Below, piece by piece: positions 1 through 6,885 of a DNA stretch of 32,308 nucleotides. The DNA comes from Candidatus Poribacteria bacterium (lineage in GTDB: Bacteria; Poribacteria; WGA-4E; WGA-3G): assembly GCA_022821065.1 (NCBI GenBank), contig JAJEEK010000064.1:1-32308 (forward strand), read 5' to 3'. Below the pieces are notes generated by a model that saw only the letters and a program-made list of their open reading frames with translations, was not told the DNA's origin and searched no databases. How positions within the stretch are numbered: the first letter of the stretch is position 1; each line of letters starts with the position of its first letter. Position numbers and translations under genes: made by a program.

Positions 1-57
1 ACCTGTCAGCGACAGAAGTTGTTTCGGTTTATCCTTGAGTGTTTCATAACGCATCAT
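1..57 (-). CDS. Probable transposase, N-terminal fragment cut by window edge
   Basis: Nineteen codons are visible, beginning MMRYETLKDKPKQLLSLTG, preceded by AGGAG (66-70) 8 nt before the first ATG. The pattern of a short basic start followed by KPKxLLSLTG resembles, from memory, the N-terminus of DDE transposases of the IS5-like type, in which the next residues are usually TLEEFEALL. Only the start is in the window, so no catalytic residue can be checked. A second ATG directly follows the first, so the start could be either. The family call rests on 19 residues and is tentative. Confidence 0.45.
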   Translation of the reverse strand, partial: MMRYETLKDKPKQLLSLTG

Positions 58-58
58 C

Positions 59-106
59 AGTTGGTCTCCTATCGGTTATTTGTTCTTAGTCTAACATAGA
101 CCAACT
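59..106 (-). promoter_or_regulatory. Leader inverted repeat over the transposase ribosome site
   Basis: AGTTGGTCT (59-67) pairs with AGACCAACT (98-106) across a 30-nt loop. The proximal arm touches the AGGAG and the bases just before the start codon. In an RNA read through from upstream, this stem would partly mask the ribosome binding site, as is known for some insertion-sequence transposases. It could also simply mark an element end. Confidence 0.3.
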
Positions 107-234
107 AAAACTTACAACTAAATCATTATAATGTCTATTAACGACGCATGCTGATAACGGTTTCATACGCTCTTAATTAGACGATTTATGTCATATATGG
201 GACGAATTTTATTTTCAGCGGGAAGATTGTTTCA

Positions 235-1008
235 TCAAGAGGCGAAATCGATGAGATCGGTCAGCAGTTGCCGCATATCAGCGCGGTGGACGATAGTGTC
301 GATGAAGCCATGTGCTAATAGGGACTCCGCCTTTTGGAAGTTTTCAGGCAGCTCTTCTCGGAGACTGGCGACGGCTAACGGGCCTGCGAAGCCGATCCGC
401 GCTCCAGGTTCAGCGATAATTACGTCCCCGAGCGATGTATAGCTTGCAGTGGCACCCCCGAACGTGGGATCGGTGACAATAGAGATATAAAAAACACCTT
501 CTTTGGCATATTCAGCACAAGCGGCAGCGGTTTTCGCCATTTGCATCAAGGCGAGCGTCCCCTCCTGCATCCGCATACCGCCACTGACAGAAACCACCAC
601 TAACGGCAATTTGTTTTCGAGGGCGCGTTCAATACACCGGGTGACTTTTTCACCGATGACAGAACCGCACGTGCCGCCAATAAATCCGACATCTCCAATC
701 GCGATGGCTGTCCGGTAACCACCAATCTCAGCGATCCCGGAGAGCATCTCGGACCTGAGTCCGGTTTTTGCGACATCCCTTTCGAGTTTCTCCGGGTATT
801 CGGGGAACTCCAGCGAATCAATAGAATAGAGATTCGCGTCGTATTCCTCGAAACTATCTGTATCCACGATGAGGCTGAGTCGATCGTAAGCACTCATGTA
901 GTGGTGATAATCGCAGTGTGGACACACTTTCAGGTTTTTGACGAATGTCTGCGTTGGGATTTGTGTGTCGCAATTTCTACACGAAATTGTCTCTGAAATT
1001 TCAGGCAT
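235..1008 (-). CDS. accD: Acetyl-CoA carboxylase carboxyltransferase subunit beta
   Basis: This is the beta half of the carboxyltransferase that moves CO2 from carboxybiotin to acetyl-CoA, giving malonyl-CoA for fatty acid synthesis. The 257-residue protein opens with the four-cysteine zinc ribbon typical of AccD (C10, C13, C29, C32, followed by HYHM). The crotonase-like carboxyltransferase fold follows, with SGGMRMQEGTLALMQ and PTFGGATASYTSLGD, which form the acyl-CoA and oxyanion regions. The ATG at 1008 is preferred. The reading frame runs 31 codons further upstream to 1101, but that stretch encodes the palindromic repeat at 1060-1077 and would put a non-homologous extension before the zinc ribbon. 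No accA is in the window. Length is slightly short for the family (usually about 280-300), but all key parts are present. Confidence 0.95.
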   Translation of the reverse strand: MPEISETISCRNCDTQIPTQTFVKNLKVCPHCDYHHYMSAYDRLSLIVDTDSFEEYDANLYSIDSLEFPEYPEKLERDVAKTGLRSEMLSGIAEIGGYRTAIAIGDVGFIGGTCGSVIGEKVTRCIERALENKLPLVVVSVSGGMRMQEGTLALMQMAKTAAACAEYAKEGVFYISIVTDPTFGGATASYTSLGDVIIAEPGARIGFAGPLAVASLREELPENFQKAESLLAHGFIDTIVHRADMRQLLTDLIDFAS

Positions 1009-1023
1009 TTTTTTAAATAGGTA

Positions 1024-1042
1024 GGCACCCTTAAGAAGTGCC
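1024..1042 (-). promoter_or_regulatory. Hairpin in the accD leader
   Basis: GGCAC (1024-1028) and GTGCC (1038-1042) can pair around a 9-nt loop, about 15 nt upstream of the preferred accD ATG. No clear Shine-Dalgarno is seen between it and the start. It may influence translation or may be repeat debris. Confidence 0.25.
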
Positions 1043-1059
1043 CTCAAAACTTGAAAATA

Positions 1060-1077
1060 GCGAGGTTGAGACCTCGC
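1060..1077. repeat. Small palindrome, GCGAGGTT family
   Basis: Arms GCGAGGT and ACCTCGC flank a TGAG loop. The same family occurs at 4082-4102, 9337-9355 and, inside a gene, at 18555-18571. It sits just upstream of accD. Confidence 0.7.
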
Positions 1078-1122
1078 CAATAAAATAGTGCTTTGTGTCA
1101 ATTCTGATTTTAGGACAAATTC

Positions 1123-1155
1123 ATCGTAGGGGCGCGGTAACCGCGCCCCTACGAT
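1123..1155. repeat. Perfect 16-bp-arm palindrome
   Basis: ATCGTAGGGGCGCGGT (1123-1138) is followed by one A and then its exact reverse complement (1140-1155). Such a strong hairpin between accD and the LamG gene could terminate or process transcripts. Its GTAGGGGCGCGGT core looks like the other dispersed short palindromes in the window. Confidence 0.75.
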
Positions 1156-1182
1156 CCAATCAGCCCGTTAATTTGAAACTAT

Positions 1183-1303
1183 TAGGACTTACGTATGATG
1201 CGCTTTTGTACCACAAACTGTTAGTTTGTGCTGCAAAAACACTCTGTTTTCCGAAAAATTTCTTATGACAGAACCGCCTACACTCAAAATTGCGTAAGTC
1301 CTG
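1183..1303 (-). mobile_element. MITE-like element, copy 1
   Basis: AGGACTTACG (1184-1193) and TGCGTAAGTCCT (1291-1302) are terminal inverted repeats. An ACTAT direct repeat flanks the element on both sides (1178-1182 and 1304-1308), consistent with a 5-bp target duplication. An internal hairpin (ACAAACTGTTAGTTTGT) is shared with the copies at 6743 and 26676, which lie in the opposite orientation. There is no coding capacity, and it must depend on a transposase elsewhere. Confidence 0.75.
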
Positions 1304-1323
1304 ACTATATCAAACAATACGTG

Positions 1324-2100
1324 TTACTGCAAACTTGCCTTAAGGCGCCCCCAAGTTGTCGAAAGTTTCCCTGTCGCCTCAACAGCGAGTGCATCTACAC
1401 CCTGATCCATGAACGTATTGATTTCTTCCTCACTCAGTGCGCGGTTCCAGAGGCGTACCTCATCAATAATACCAGCAAAAATGTATTGCGCACGGTCGCA
1501 ATCCTGTCCAATCCGCCACGGATCGTCGTTTGCCCCGAGCTTACCAGGTACGGCTTGATCGACGACGGATTCGCCATCAATGTAGATATGTGCGGTGTCT
1601 GTATCGTTAGTGAAAGCGATATGGACGAACTCTCCGGTCTCAGGCAGATCGGTCGAAATATCTGCGCGTCCAGCTTCCGTTTCGAGTCTAAGTTTGAAGA
1701 CACCACCTTCACTAAACAACCCGTATTGAACCCTACCGCCGCAACCGCCGTGAACAGATTTACCGACGACCTGGCGCACGCCGTCCCAATGCTCGGCGTT
1801 AATCCACGCCATAAACGAGCATGCATCCACGTTGAGTTCAGGCGTACTCTCAACAGTAACGAAAGTGCTGGTACCATCAAATTCAAGTGCCTTCCCAAAT
1901 TTCCCATCAACCCATTTCGGGTTGTCAATGACACCTTCGTGTTCGTTTCCGCTCAAATCTTCAGCTGTGTCGCCATCACCGTCATCATAAGGGTGATATA
2001 ACACCAAACCATCGAGAAAATCGTCTGGACCGACCGCCATCACCAGCGGCGTTAGCACCAAAACGGATGTAATGCATAATAAACAGATAGCCAATTTCAT
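1324..2100 (-). CDS. Secreted LamG/concanavalin-like lectin-fold protein 1
   Basis: A 258-residue protein with a signal peptide (basic start, hydrophobic core LAICLLCITSVLVLTPLV, likely cleavage after VMA). A single LamG-type jelly roll spans roughly residues 28-235. Recognisable LamG marks are LVLYHPYDDG, DLSGNEHEGVIDNPKWVDGK, FMAWINAE, FVHIAFTND, HIYIDGESV and the closing GIIDEVRLWNRALSEEEI. The protein is probably exported to periplasm or surface and binds carbohydrate, although binding is not shown. It ends in a tail, VEATGKLSTTWGRLK, shared with the other two LamG proteins here. GGAGG lies 9 nt before the ATG. It is close in sequence to the protein at 4310-5098. Confidence 0.85.
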   Translation of the reverse strand: MKLAICLLCITSVLVLTPLVMAVGPDDFLDGLVLYHPYDDGDGDTAEDLSGNEHEGVIDNPKWVDGKFGKALEFDGTSTFVTVESTPELNVDACSFMAWINAEHWDGVRQVVGKSVHGGCGGRVQYGLFSEGGVFKLRLETEAGRADISTDLPETGEFVHIAFTNDTDTAHIYIDGESVVDQAVPGKLGANDDPWRIGQDCDRAQYIFAGIIDEVRLWNRALSEEEINTFMDQGVDALAVEATGKLSTTWGRLKASLQ

Positions 2101-2138
2101 GTCAGAGATTCCTCCTTATATTTTTTGAAAGATAAGAT

Positions 2139-2167
2139 ACTCTAACAGAAACAGAAACATCTGTCAA
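2139..2167 (-). promoter_or_regulatory. Sigma-70-type promoter of LamG gene 1
   Basis: On the minus strand TTGACA (2167-2162) is followed after 17 bp by TAGAGT (2144-2139). The -10 box matches four of six consensus bases. It precedes a GGAGG and the LamG start with a leader of about 30-40 nt. Confidence 0.5.
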
Positions 2168-2230
2168 GAAAATTAGTTTGACGACAAAATTCAGACGTTT
2201 CTTTGTCGTTCGCGATTTCGTTTCCGGGGA

Positions 2231-4051
2231 TCAATCGTGCAAGCCGAGTTGATTGCTTAGTTCCATCAACCGCTTATTAATCCCTGTTTTGTCAATTCGG
2301 TTTCCTTCCACAAATTCTTGGTATTCTGGCAGTAGTCCGTCTGGCACCATCATGCGTGAGTTCGCCTCTCGTAACGCCAATAACCCCATGAAGGTTTGCA
2401 TCTCACGTGAATAATCTGGTACAAAGTCATTGAGTGCTTGACGTAAGTCGTTTTCAGTAAACCTATCTCGATTGTTCCGTTTTGCCAAGTTACTTGCCCG
2501 TTGAACGATCAGAAACAGGTCCCGCCAAGTCAATCCGTCTGTCTCTGAACCGCCGACGAGTGCTTGGAAATTGATGTTCCCTGATGTCTGTCCTTGACAA
2601 AATATCCTTAGAATTATGGTTCTGCCACCGCCGTTAGGGGGTAACATGATTAGCTTGGTATCAAAAATCCCGTATTGTCGAAAAATCGGTGGCATCAAGT
2701 CTGGTCGCTGCGATGCGCCGACCCAAATCACCAGACCATGCAGTGATGCGTCGCTGATAGCATTTAGAAGCGCGTGCGGCATCGTTTGGTTGAGCTCATC
2801 TGGGTGCATTGCTGTATGCGGAGATGCCTGCTCAATTTGATCCATAAAAACGACTGTTGGTGCGATGCTGCGGATATAATTGAGGGCAGCGGTTAAGTTC
2901 CGTTCATAAGAGTTCCCATTCTCATTGATACTGACTGTTACTTCACCGACCTGGTTGGCGTAGCGGAGTTGGACAAGGGGCATGTTCGCCTCACCTGCAA
3001 GGACCCGTGCGGCATAAGCCTTACTGGTTCCAGGTGGACCGAGGCATAGCACCCCTCGCGGCACGCGTCGGAGGTCCTGATTTTTCAAACCGTCTGCTAT
3101 ATCTCTAATCACGCGCATAACATACCAACCGTCGTCAGAGGGTCCCGGGTGTGTTTCACCGAGTTCAAGTACACCATGACTGAATGTCCTGATACTCTCA
3201 CGCCGGTATCTCAGCACCGGTTCACCCCCTGCCTTCTGCTCCGCAGCGACGGCTTGTTGGACAACGTCGTGGACACCGAGCAGATTCAACCCTATCGTTT
3301 CGCGTGCTAAGGCTTCACGTTCGCGATTATTACCGAGCGTTTTACGCATCTGCGATGCACCCTCAGCAACATCATGAAGACGTTCAATAAACCGCAAGCG
3401 TTCCTCATAGTCCGGAAACGGAATTACGACCATCGGGATTTCGGGTTGCACGGTAAGGTTCGGATGTATATCGGATGTGTTGCGAGTGACAAGCAGAATA
3501 ACATGTCTGTGTCTTCGCACTTCAAGATCGGATGCCCAATTTTGGATCTGATTAAACAAGAGTTGTGTTTCATCACCAACAGCATCGGTTAGGGAAGAAT
3601 GATTCGGCGTGAGCTGCTCCAGCATATCAATCACCAAACCGACTTTCGTTCTCGGTTGCCCGATCAGACGCTTTAATCTTTGCCTTAACTCTTGGGAAGG
3701 CATCGCTTCCATGTTAAAGAACGGATCCTCATGCGGTTTATCGAACGCCATCCGAGAATTAATTCTCGGACGGCGATTCTCCGATTCATCTTCCTTATGG
3801 TCTTGTGGAATAAGTTTGAGCATTTTCTGTCTATTGCGCCACTGCCCAATAGTAGAACGATAAACGCCTCGTGCCATATTATATCCGAGGACGAAATCGC
3901 AACCCAACATATTGAGTTGTTCCATGAGATAGTTTACGGTAGGCAAGTAGCCGTAGACTTCATCGTATAGCAGATCATCTACATTAAAATGGAGTAGAAA
4001 TTGGTGTGCGGAACCTGCCTCGTAGTGTTTTTTAATTTCATCCCAAAACAT
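2231..4051 (-). CDS. Two-domain AAA+ protein with degenerate active site, Ycf46-like layout
   Basis: A 606-residue protein. The C-terminal half (about 300-560) is an AAA+ module: a Walker A-like GPPGTSKA at 338-345, a Walker B-like VVFMDQIE at 400-407, a sensor-1-like VGASQRPDL around 444-452 and an IFDTKLIMLPP second region near 462-472. Three usual residues are altered. The Ser/Thr after the Walker A lysine is Ala, the Walker B catalytic Glu is Gln, and the sensor-1 Asn is Ser. The N-terminal half also looks like a worn AAA domain (GLVIDMLEQL at 138-147, HVILLVTRNTSDIHPNL at 183-199). A worn domain followed by an AAA+ module recalls Ycf46. It may bind ATP while hydrolysing poorly. A GGGGAG motif lies about 6 nt before the ATG. 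No partner is evident from the neighbours. Confidence 0.7.
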   Translation of the reverse strand: MFWDEIKKHYEAGSAHQFLLHFNVDDLLYDEVYGYLPTVNYLMEQLNMLGCDFVLGYNMARGVYRSTIGQWRNRQKMLKLIPQDHKEDESENRRPRINSRMAFDKPHEDPFFNMEAMPSQELRQRLKRLIGQPRTKVGLVIDMLEQLTPNHSSLTDAVGDETQLLFNQIQNWASDLEVRRHRHVILLVTRNTSDIHPNLTVQPEIPMVVIPFPDYEERLRFIERLHDVAEGASQMRKTLGNNREREALARETIGLNLLGVHDVVQQAVAAEQKAGGEPVLRYRRESIRTFSHGVLELGETHPGPSDDGWYVMRVIRDIADGLKNQDLRRVPRGVLCLGPPGTSKAYAARVLAGEANMPLVQLRYANQVGEVTVSINENGNSYERNLTAALNYIRSIAPTVVFMDQIEQASPHTAMHPDELNQTMPHALLNAISDASLHGLVIWVGASQRPDLMPPIFRQYGIFDTKLIMLPPNGGGRTIILRIFCQGQTSGNINFQALVGGSETDGLTWRDLFLIVQRASNLAKRNNRDRFTENDLRQALNDFVPDYSREMQTFMGLLALREANSRMMVPDGLLPEYQEFVEGNRIDKTGINKRLMELSNQLGLHD

Positions 4052-4081
4052 CTTTTTCTCCCCTACTAAGGGGCCCCTGCA

Positions 4082-4151
4082 GGCGAGGTTTATAACCTCG
4101 CCGAATTACCAGTCGGTCCGAGTCCCGGTAGGTTCGGTTTGCAACCGAACC
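4082..4151. repeat. Two adjacent small palindromes
   Basis: The first has arms GGCGAGGTT and AACCTCGCC around TAT (4082-4102). The second has arms GGTTCGGTT and AACCGAACC around TGC (4131-4151), preceded by CCGGTA. Both families recur elsewhere in the window. The sequence at 4167-4183 (TAAATTGACACCTATGG) is also repeated near 16588-16604. The whole 4052-4309 gap between the AAA+ gene and LamG gene 2 is made of such pieces, and no gene is supported in it. Confidence 0.7.
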
Positions 4152-4264
4152 GGCTTCTACAGAACTTAAATTGACACCTATGGCGGCGGCTGAAAGACAT
4201 CTCATAAACGCGTGAGAGGACGAGACAAGATGCCTCGTCCAACCCAATTGCGCAAAAATAACCT

Positions 4265-4287
4265 TAGAAAAAGCGCGTGTGTACGCG
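4265..4287 (-). terminator. Possible intrinsic terminator of LamG gene 2
   Basis: Read on the minus strand, CGCGT-ACAC-ACGCG forms a 5-bp stem with a 4-nt loop and is followed by CTTTTTC, about 25 nt beyond the stop codon. The stem is GC-rich but short, so it is a weak candidate. Confidence 0.4.
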
Positions 4288-4309
4288 GAAAGCGCGCGGA
4301 AACAACATT

Positions 4310-5098
4310 TTAGCGATCAGATTTGAGTTCGCCCCAAGTGGTGGCTAATTTCGCTCGCGCCTCAACAGCCGTCGGCATATCTTTTAGGACAGCAATATCT
4401 GATGCACTCAAAGCACGGTCCCAGAGACGTACTTCATCAATAGCACCTGCGAAGACATAGTTAAGTCGATCACAATCTTGAGCGATCCGCCACGGGTCCT
4501 CGTTAGCATTCAATTCACCCGGAACTTCGCCTTCCATAACGGAGGCACCATTGACATATATCGTCGCTGTTGAACCGTCATTTGTGAAAGCGACATGAAC
4601 CCATTCGCCGGTTGGCGGTAGGTCTGTAGCAATATCTGCCCTACCGTTTGAGGTTTCAAATCGGAGCTTAAACGTACCGCCCTCGCTAAAGAGACCATAC
4701 TGTGTTCTACCGGCACAACCGCCGTGGACAGATTTACCGACGATCTGGCGCGTGCCGTCCCAATTGTCAGCATTGATCCATGCCATAAAGGTACATTCAT
4801 TTACGTTCAGAAGCGGGCTACTTTCGACAGTTACAAACGCGTCACTCCCTTCACCACCGAAATAGAGCGCGTTCCCGAATTTTCCTGCGACCCATTGCGG
4901 ATTGTCAATAACACCGTCGTGTCCATTTCCGCTCAAGTCCGCAGCGTGTGTGCCGCTTCCTTCGTCATAGGAATGATGAAGGACAAGTCCGTCTGCTAAA
5001 TCAGCCGAAGCAAACGGGGCAAACAGCATCAGTTGTGCTGCGAAGAGACAGACCACCACACTCACAAAAAATTTACAAACCAGTATTGAGATCCTCAT
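4310..5098 (-). CDS. Secreted LamG/concanavalin-like lectin-fold protein 2
   Basis: A 262-residue paralogue of the protein at 1324-2100. It has a long signal peptide (hydrophobic stretch FFVSVVVCLFAAQLMLFA, probable cleavage after ASA) and one LamG domain with LVLHHSYDEG, DLSGNGHDGVIDNPQW, FMAWINAD, WVHVAFTND, TIYVNGASV and GAIDEVRLWDRAL. The middle of the domain is near-identical to LamG 1 (VGKSVHGGC, YGLFSEGG, FKLRFET). The tail VEARAKLATTWGELK matches the other two copies. A GGAGG sits 6-7 nt before the ATG and a full consensus promoter lies about 45-70 bp upstream. Surface or periplasmic carbohydrate binding is inferred from the fold only. Confidence 0.85.
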   Translation of the reverse strand: MRISILVCKFFVSVVVCLFAAQLMLFAPFASADLADGLVLHHSYDEGSGTHAADLSGNGHDGVIDNPQWVAGKFGNALYFGGEGSDAFVTVESSPLLNVNECTFMAWINADNWDGTRQIVGKSVHGGCAGRTQYGLFSEGGTFKLRFETSNGRADIATDLPPTGEWVHVAFTNDGSTATIYVNGASVMEGEVPGELNANEDPWRIAQDCDRLNYVFAGAIDEVRLWDRALSASDIAVLKDMPTAVEARAKLATTWGELKSDR

Positions 5099-5139
5099 CT
5101 TTTTTCCTCCGAATAAAAATTTAGAGTATTATTTAGAGT

Positions 5140-5168
5140 ATTATAACAAGTTTTGGTAATTCTGTCAA
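5140..5168 (-). promoter_or_regulatory. Consensus sigma-70 promoter of LamG gene 2
   Basis: On the minus strand TTGACA (5168-5163) and TATAAT (5145-5140) are both perfect, with a 17-bp spacer. The promoter diverges from the MATE promoter starting at 5240, with 71 bp between their -35 boxes. Confidence 0.8.
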
Positions 5169-5239
5169 AGAAAAATGCTATAAACCCGCTGCGCTAAGAT
5201 TTACAAGATAGACTGAATCGGGGCGAACTCGGTTTTAAT

Positions 5240-5268
5240 TTGACAGTCAAGCGAAATTCTGCTATTAT
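5240..5268 (+). promoter_or_regulatory. Sigma-70 promoter of the MATE pump gene
   Basis: TTGACA (5240-5245), a 17-bp spacer, then TATTAT (5263-5268). The MATE reading frame is open through this region, and its longest version would begin at a TTG that is the first half of the -35 box. Transcription should start near 5275, so translation must start further downstream. Confidence 0.7.
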
Positions 5269-5350
5269 GCACCAGATTGATGCTATACCTACCATTGAGA
5301 CTTCGTTGGCAGAACCGAACACGACTACGCAGGAGCCGCAACATAAATAT

Positions 5351-6724
5351 ATGAGAGAAGCACGGGGCGATTTGACGCAAGGGAGTCTGCTGAAGCATCT
5401 TCTGCGGCTCGCGGGACCGATAATACTGAGTTACATTCTCCAAGATGCCTTCAATATCATCGATATGATCTTCGTTGGTAGGCTCGGTCCGGGTGCGATC
5501 GCTGCTGTCGGTGTGAGCGGCAATTTGCTCCGACTCATCGGTGTTTTTTCGCTCGGTATTTCGACGGGCGCGGGGATCATGGTCGCACAATATTTAGGTG
5601 CGCGGGACCGTACCCAAGCCGAACACATTGTGATACAGTCAATCCTGTTAGCCGTCTTCTTTTCCATCTGCGTTACGCTTGTCGGCTATCCTTTAGCTAA
5701 ACCCGGATTGCTTGCTGTCCGAATGGTTGACCCGGAAGTTCTGACGCTCGGTACAACCTACATGCACATCGTCCTGATCGGTATCAGTACAATGTTTTTG
5801 TCAATGACCCTCGGTTCCATTTTCCGCGCCGGTGGAGACGCGTTCACCCCGATGCTCGTGCTGATTTTCTCAACTGTGATCAATATTGTCCTTGATCCTT
5901 TGTTAATTTTCGGGTTATGGGGGTTCCCGAAACTCGGTGTGGCGGGTTCTGCGTATGCAACGTTAATCGGGCGCGGTGTCGGTGTAGTTGTCCTCCTCTA
6001 TCTATGTTGGACAGGCAGAGCACCCGTATCGTTAAAAAGCGTTCAGTTTCGGGCAGATCTCACAGAGATGCTCGCCATTTTACGGCTCGGCGTTTACAGT
6101 TCCATGCAAGGGTTCTGGCGGCATTTTTCGAGGCTCGGTTTCCTATGGGTCATAGGACCGTACGGCAAGACGGTTGTTGCTGCGTATACAATCTGTATGC
6201 GTCTCCGGATTCTTGTGATGAATCCCGGCTTCGGCATCGCGAACTCCGTCGCACCCTTAGTCGGACAAAATTTAGGGGCGAATCAGGTGGATCGTGCCGA
6301 AAGGGCCGCGCGCGTCGCAAACATTTTAGGTGCCGCAATTATGGCGGTCATCGGCGCGATATTCCTCGTTTTTCCTGAGACATTCATTCGGATTTTTACA
6401 CCAGATACGGAGGTTATTGAAATCGGGACTGTCTACCTACGGTTTCTGGCACCGACATTCGGGTTTATCGCCTTTTCGCTAGTCTTAGGGAAAGCACTCA
6501 ACGGTGCCGGGGACACGTTCTCACCAATGGTGATTACACTCGGTTCACAACTCGTCGTCGGTTTAGGTCTGGTCATCATACTTTCACATCTGATCGGACT
6601 CAACGGCGTTTGGATAGGGATCGCACTCTCGAACATTGTGCAAGGGATCGCGATGTGGTTGTGGTATCATACTGGCAGATGGAAATCGATAAAAATTGTA
6701 AGAAGGAAACCGAAAACAGTGTAG
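5351..6724 (+). CDS. MATE family multidrug/Na+ or H+ antiporter
   Basis: A polytopic inner-membrane efflux protein of the MatE family, about 12 transmembrane segments in two related halves. From the chosen start it is 457 residues, the usual MATE length. Family marks include TQGSLLKHLLRLAGPII at the start, FNIIDMIFVGRLGPGAIAAVG, and in the second half GFGIANSVAPLVGQNLGAN. It exports cationic drugs or metabolites by exchange with Na+ or H+; the substrate is unknown. The frame is open back to a TTG at 5240, but that codon lies in a promoter -35 box and the next ATG (5267) overlaps the -10 box, so the ATG at 5351 is preferred. GGAG at 5332-5335 is a little far (about 15 nt). A MITE-like element follows 18 bp after the stop. 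Confidence 0.9.
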   Translation: MREARGDLTQGSLLKHLLRLAGPIILSYILQDAFNIIDMIFVGRLGPGAIAAVGVSGNLLRLIGVFSLGISTGAGIMVAQYLGARDRTQAEHIVIQSILLAVFFSICVTLVGYPLAKPGLLAVRMVDPEVLTLGTTYMHIVLIGISTMFLSMTLGSIFRAGGDAFTPMLVLIFSTVINIVLDPLLIFGLWGFPKLGVAGSAYATLIGRGVGVVVLLYLCWTGRAPVSLKSVQFRADLTEMLAILRLGVYSSMQGFWRHFSRLGFLWVIGPYGKTVVAAYTICMRLRILVMNPGFGIANSVAPLVGQNLGANQVDRAERAARVANILGAAIMAVIGAIFLVFPETFIRIFTPDTEVIEIGTVYLRFLAPTFGFIAFSLVLGKALNGAGDTFSPMVITLGSQLVVGLGLVIILSHLIGLNGVWIGIALSNIVQGIAMWLWYHTGRWKSIKIVRRKPKTV

Positions 6725-6742
6725 GGCGTACCCCTAACAAAC

Positions 6743-6862
6743 AGGACTTACGCATTTTTAGATGTAAATCGTTGTGTTAGGTGAAATTTTTCGTAAAATT
6801 CAGCGTTTTTGTGTCACAAACTAACAGTTTGTGGTACATAAAGAGCCGTATGCGTAAGTCCT
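6743..6862 (+). mobile_element. MITE-like element, copy 2
   Basis: AGGACTTACGCA (6743-6754) and TGCGTAAGTCCT (6851-6862) are perfect 12-bp terminal repeats, 120 bp in total, with an internal CACAAACTAACAGTTTGTG hairpin. Flanks ACAAA (6737-6741) and ACAAG (6864-6868) agree at four of five positions, like a decayed target duplication. The right end lies 8 nt before the AGGAG of the rhodanese gene. Confidence 0.7.
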
Positions 6863-6885
6863 AACAAGAAAGGAGTCAATAGATA

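Noticed and set aside
1009..1101. Extension of accD upstream to 1101
   Set aside because: The extra 31 codons read through a dispersed palindrome and precede the zinc ribbon without resemblance to AccD; the ATG at 1008 fits the family.
1123..1155. Intrinsic terminator of LamG gene 1 or accD
   Set aside because: The hairpin is strong but no T-tract follows on either strand and it lies upstream of accD, so it is listed only as a palindrome.
1228..2001. 257-codon plus-strand frame opposite LamG gene 1
   Set aside because: It starts in the MITE and is the mirror of a gene with signal peptide, promoter and ribosome site; the translation has no recognisable features.
4038..4247. 69-codon minus-strand frame before the AAA+ gene
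   Set aside because: It consists of two palindromic repeats and overlaps the AAA+ start; no ribosome site.
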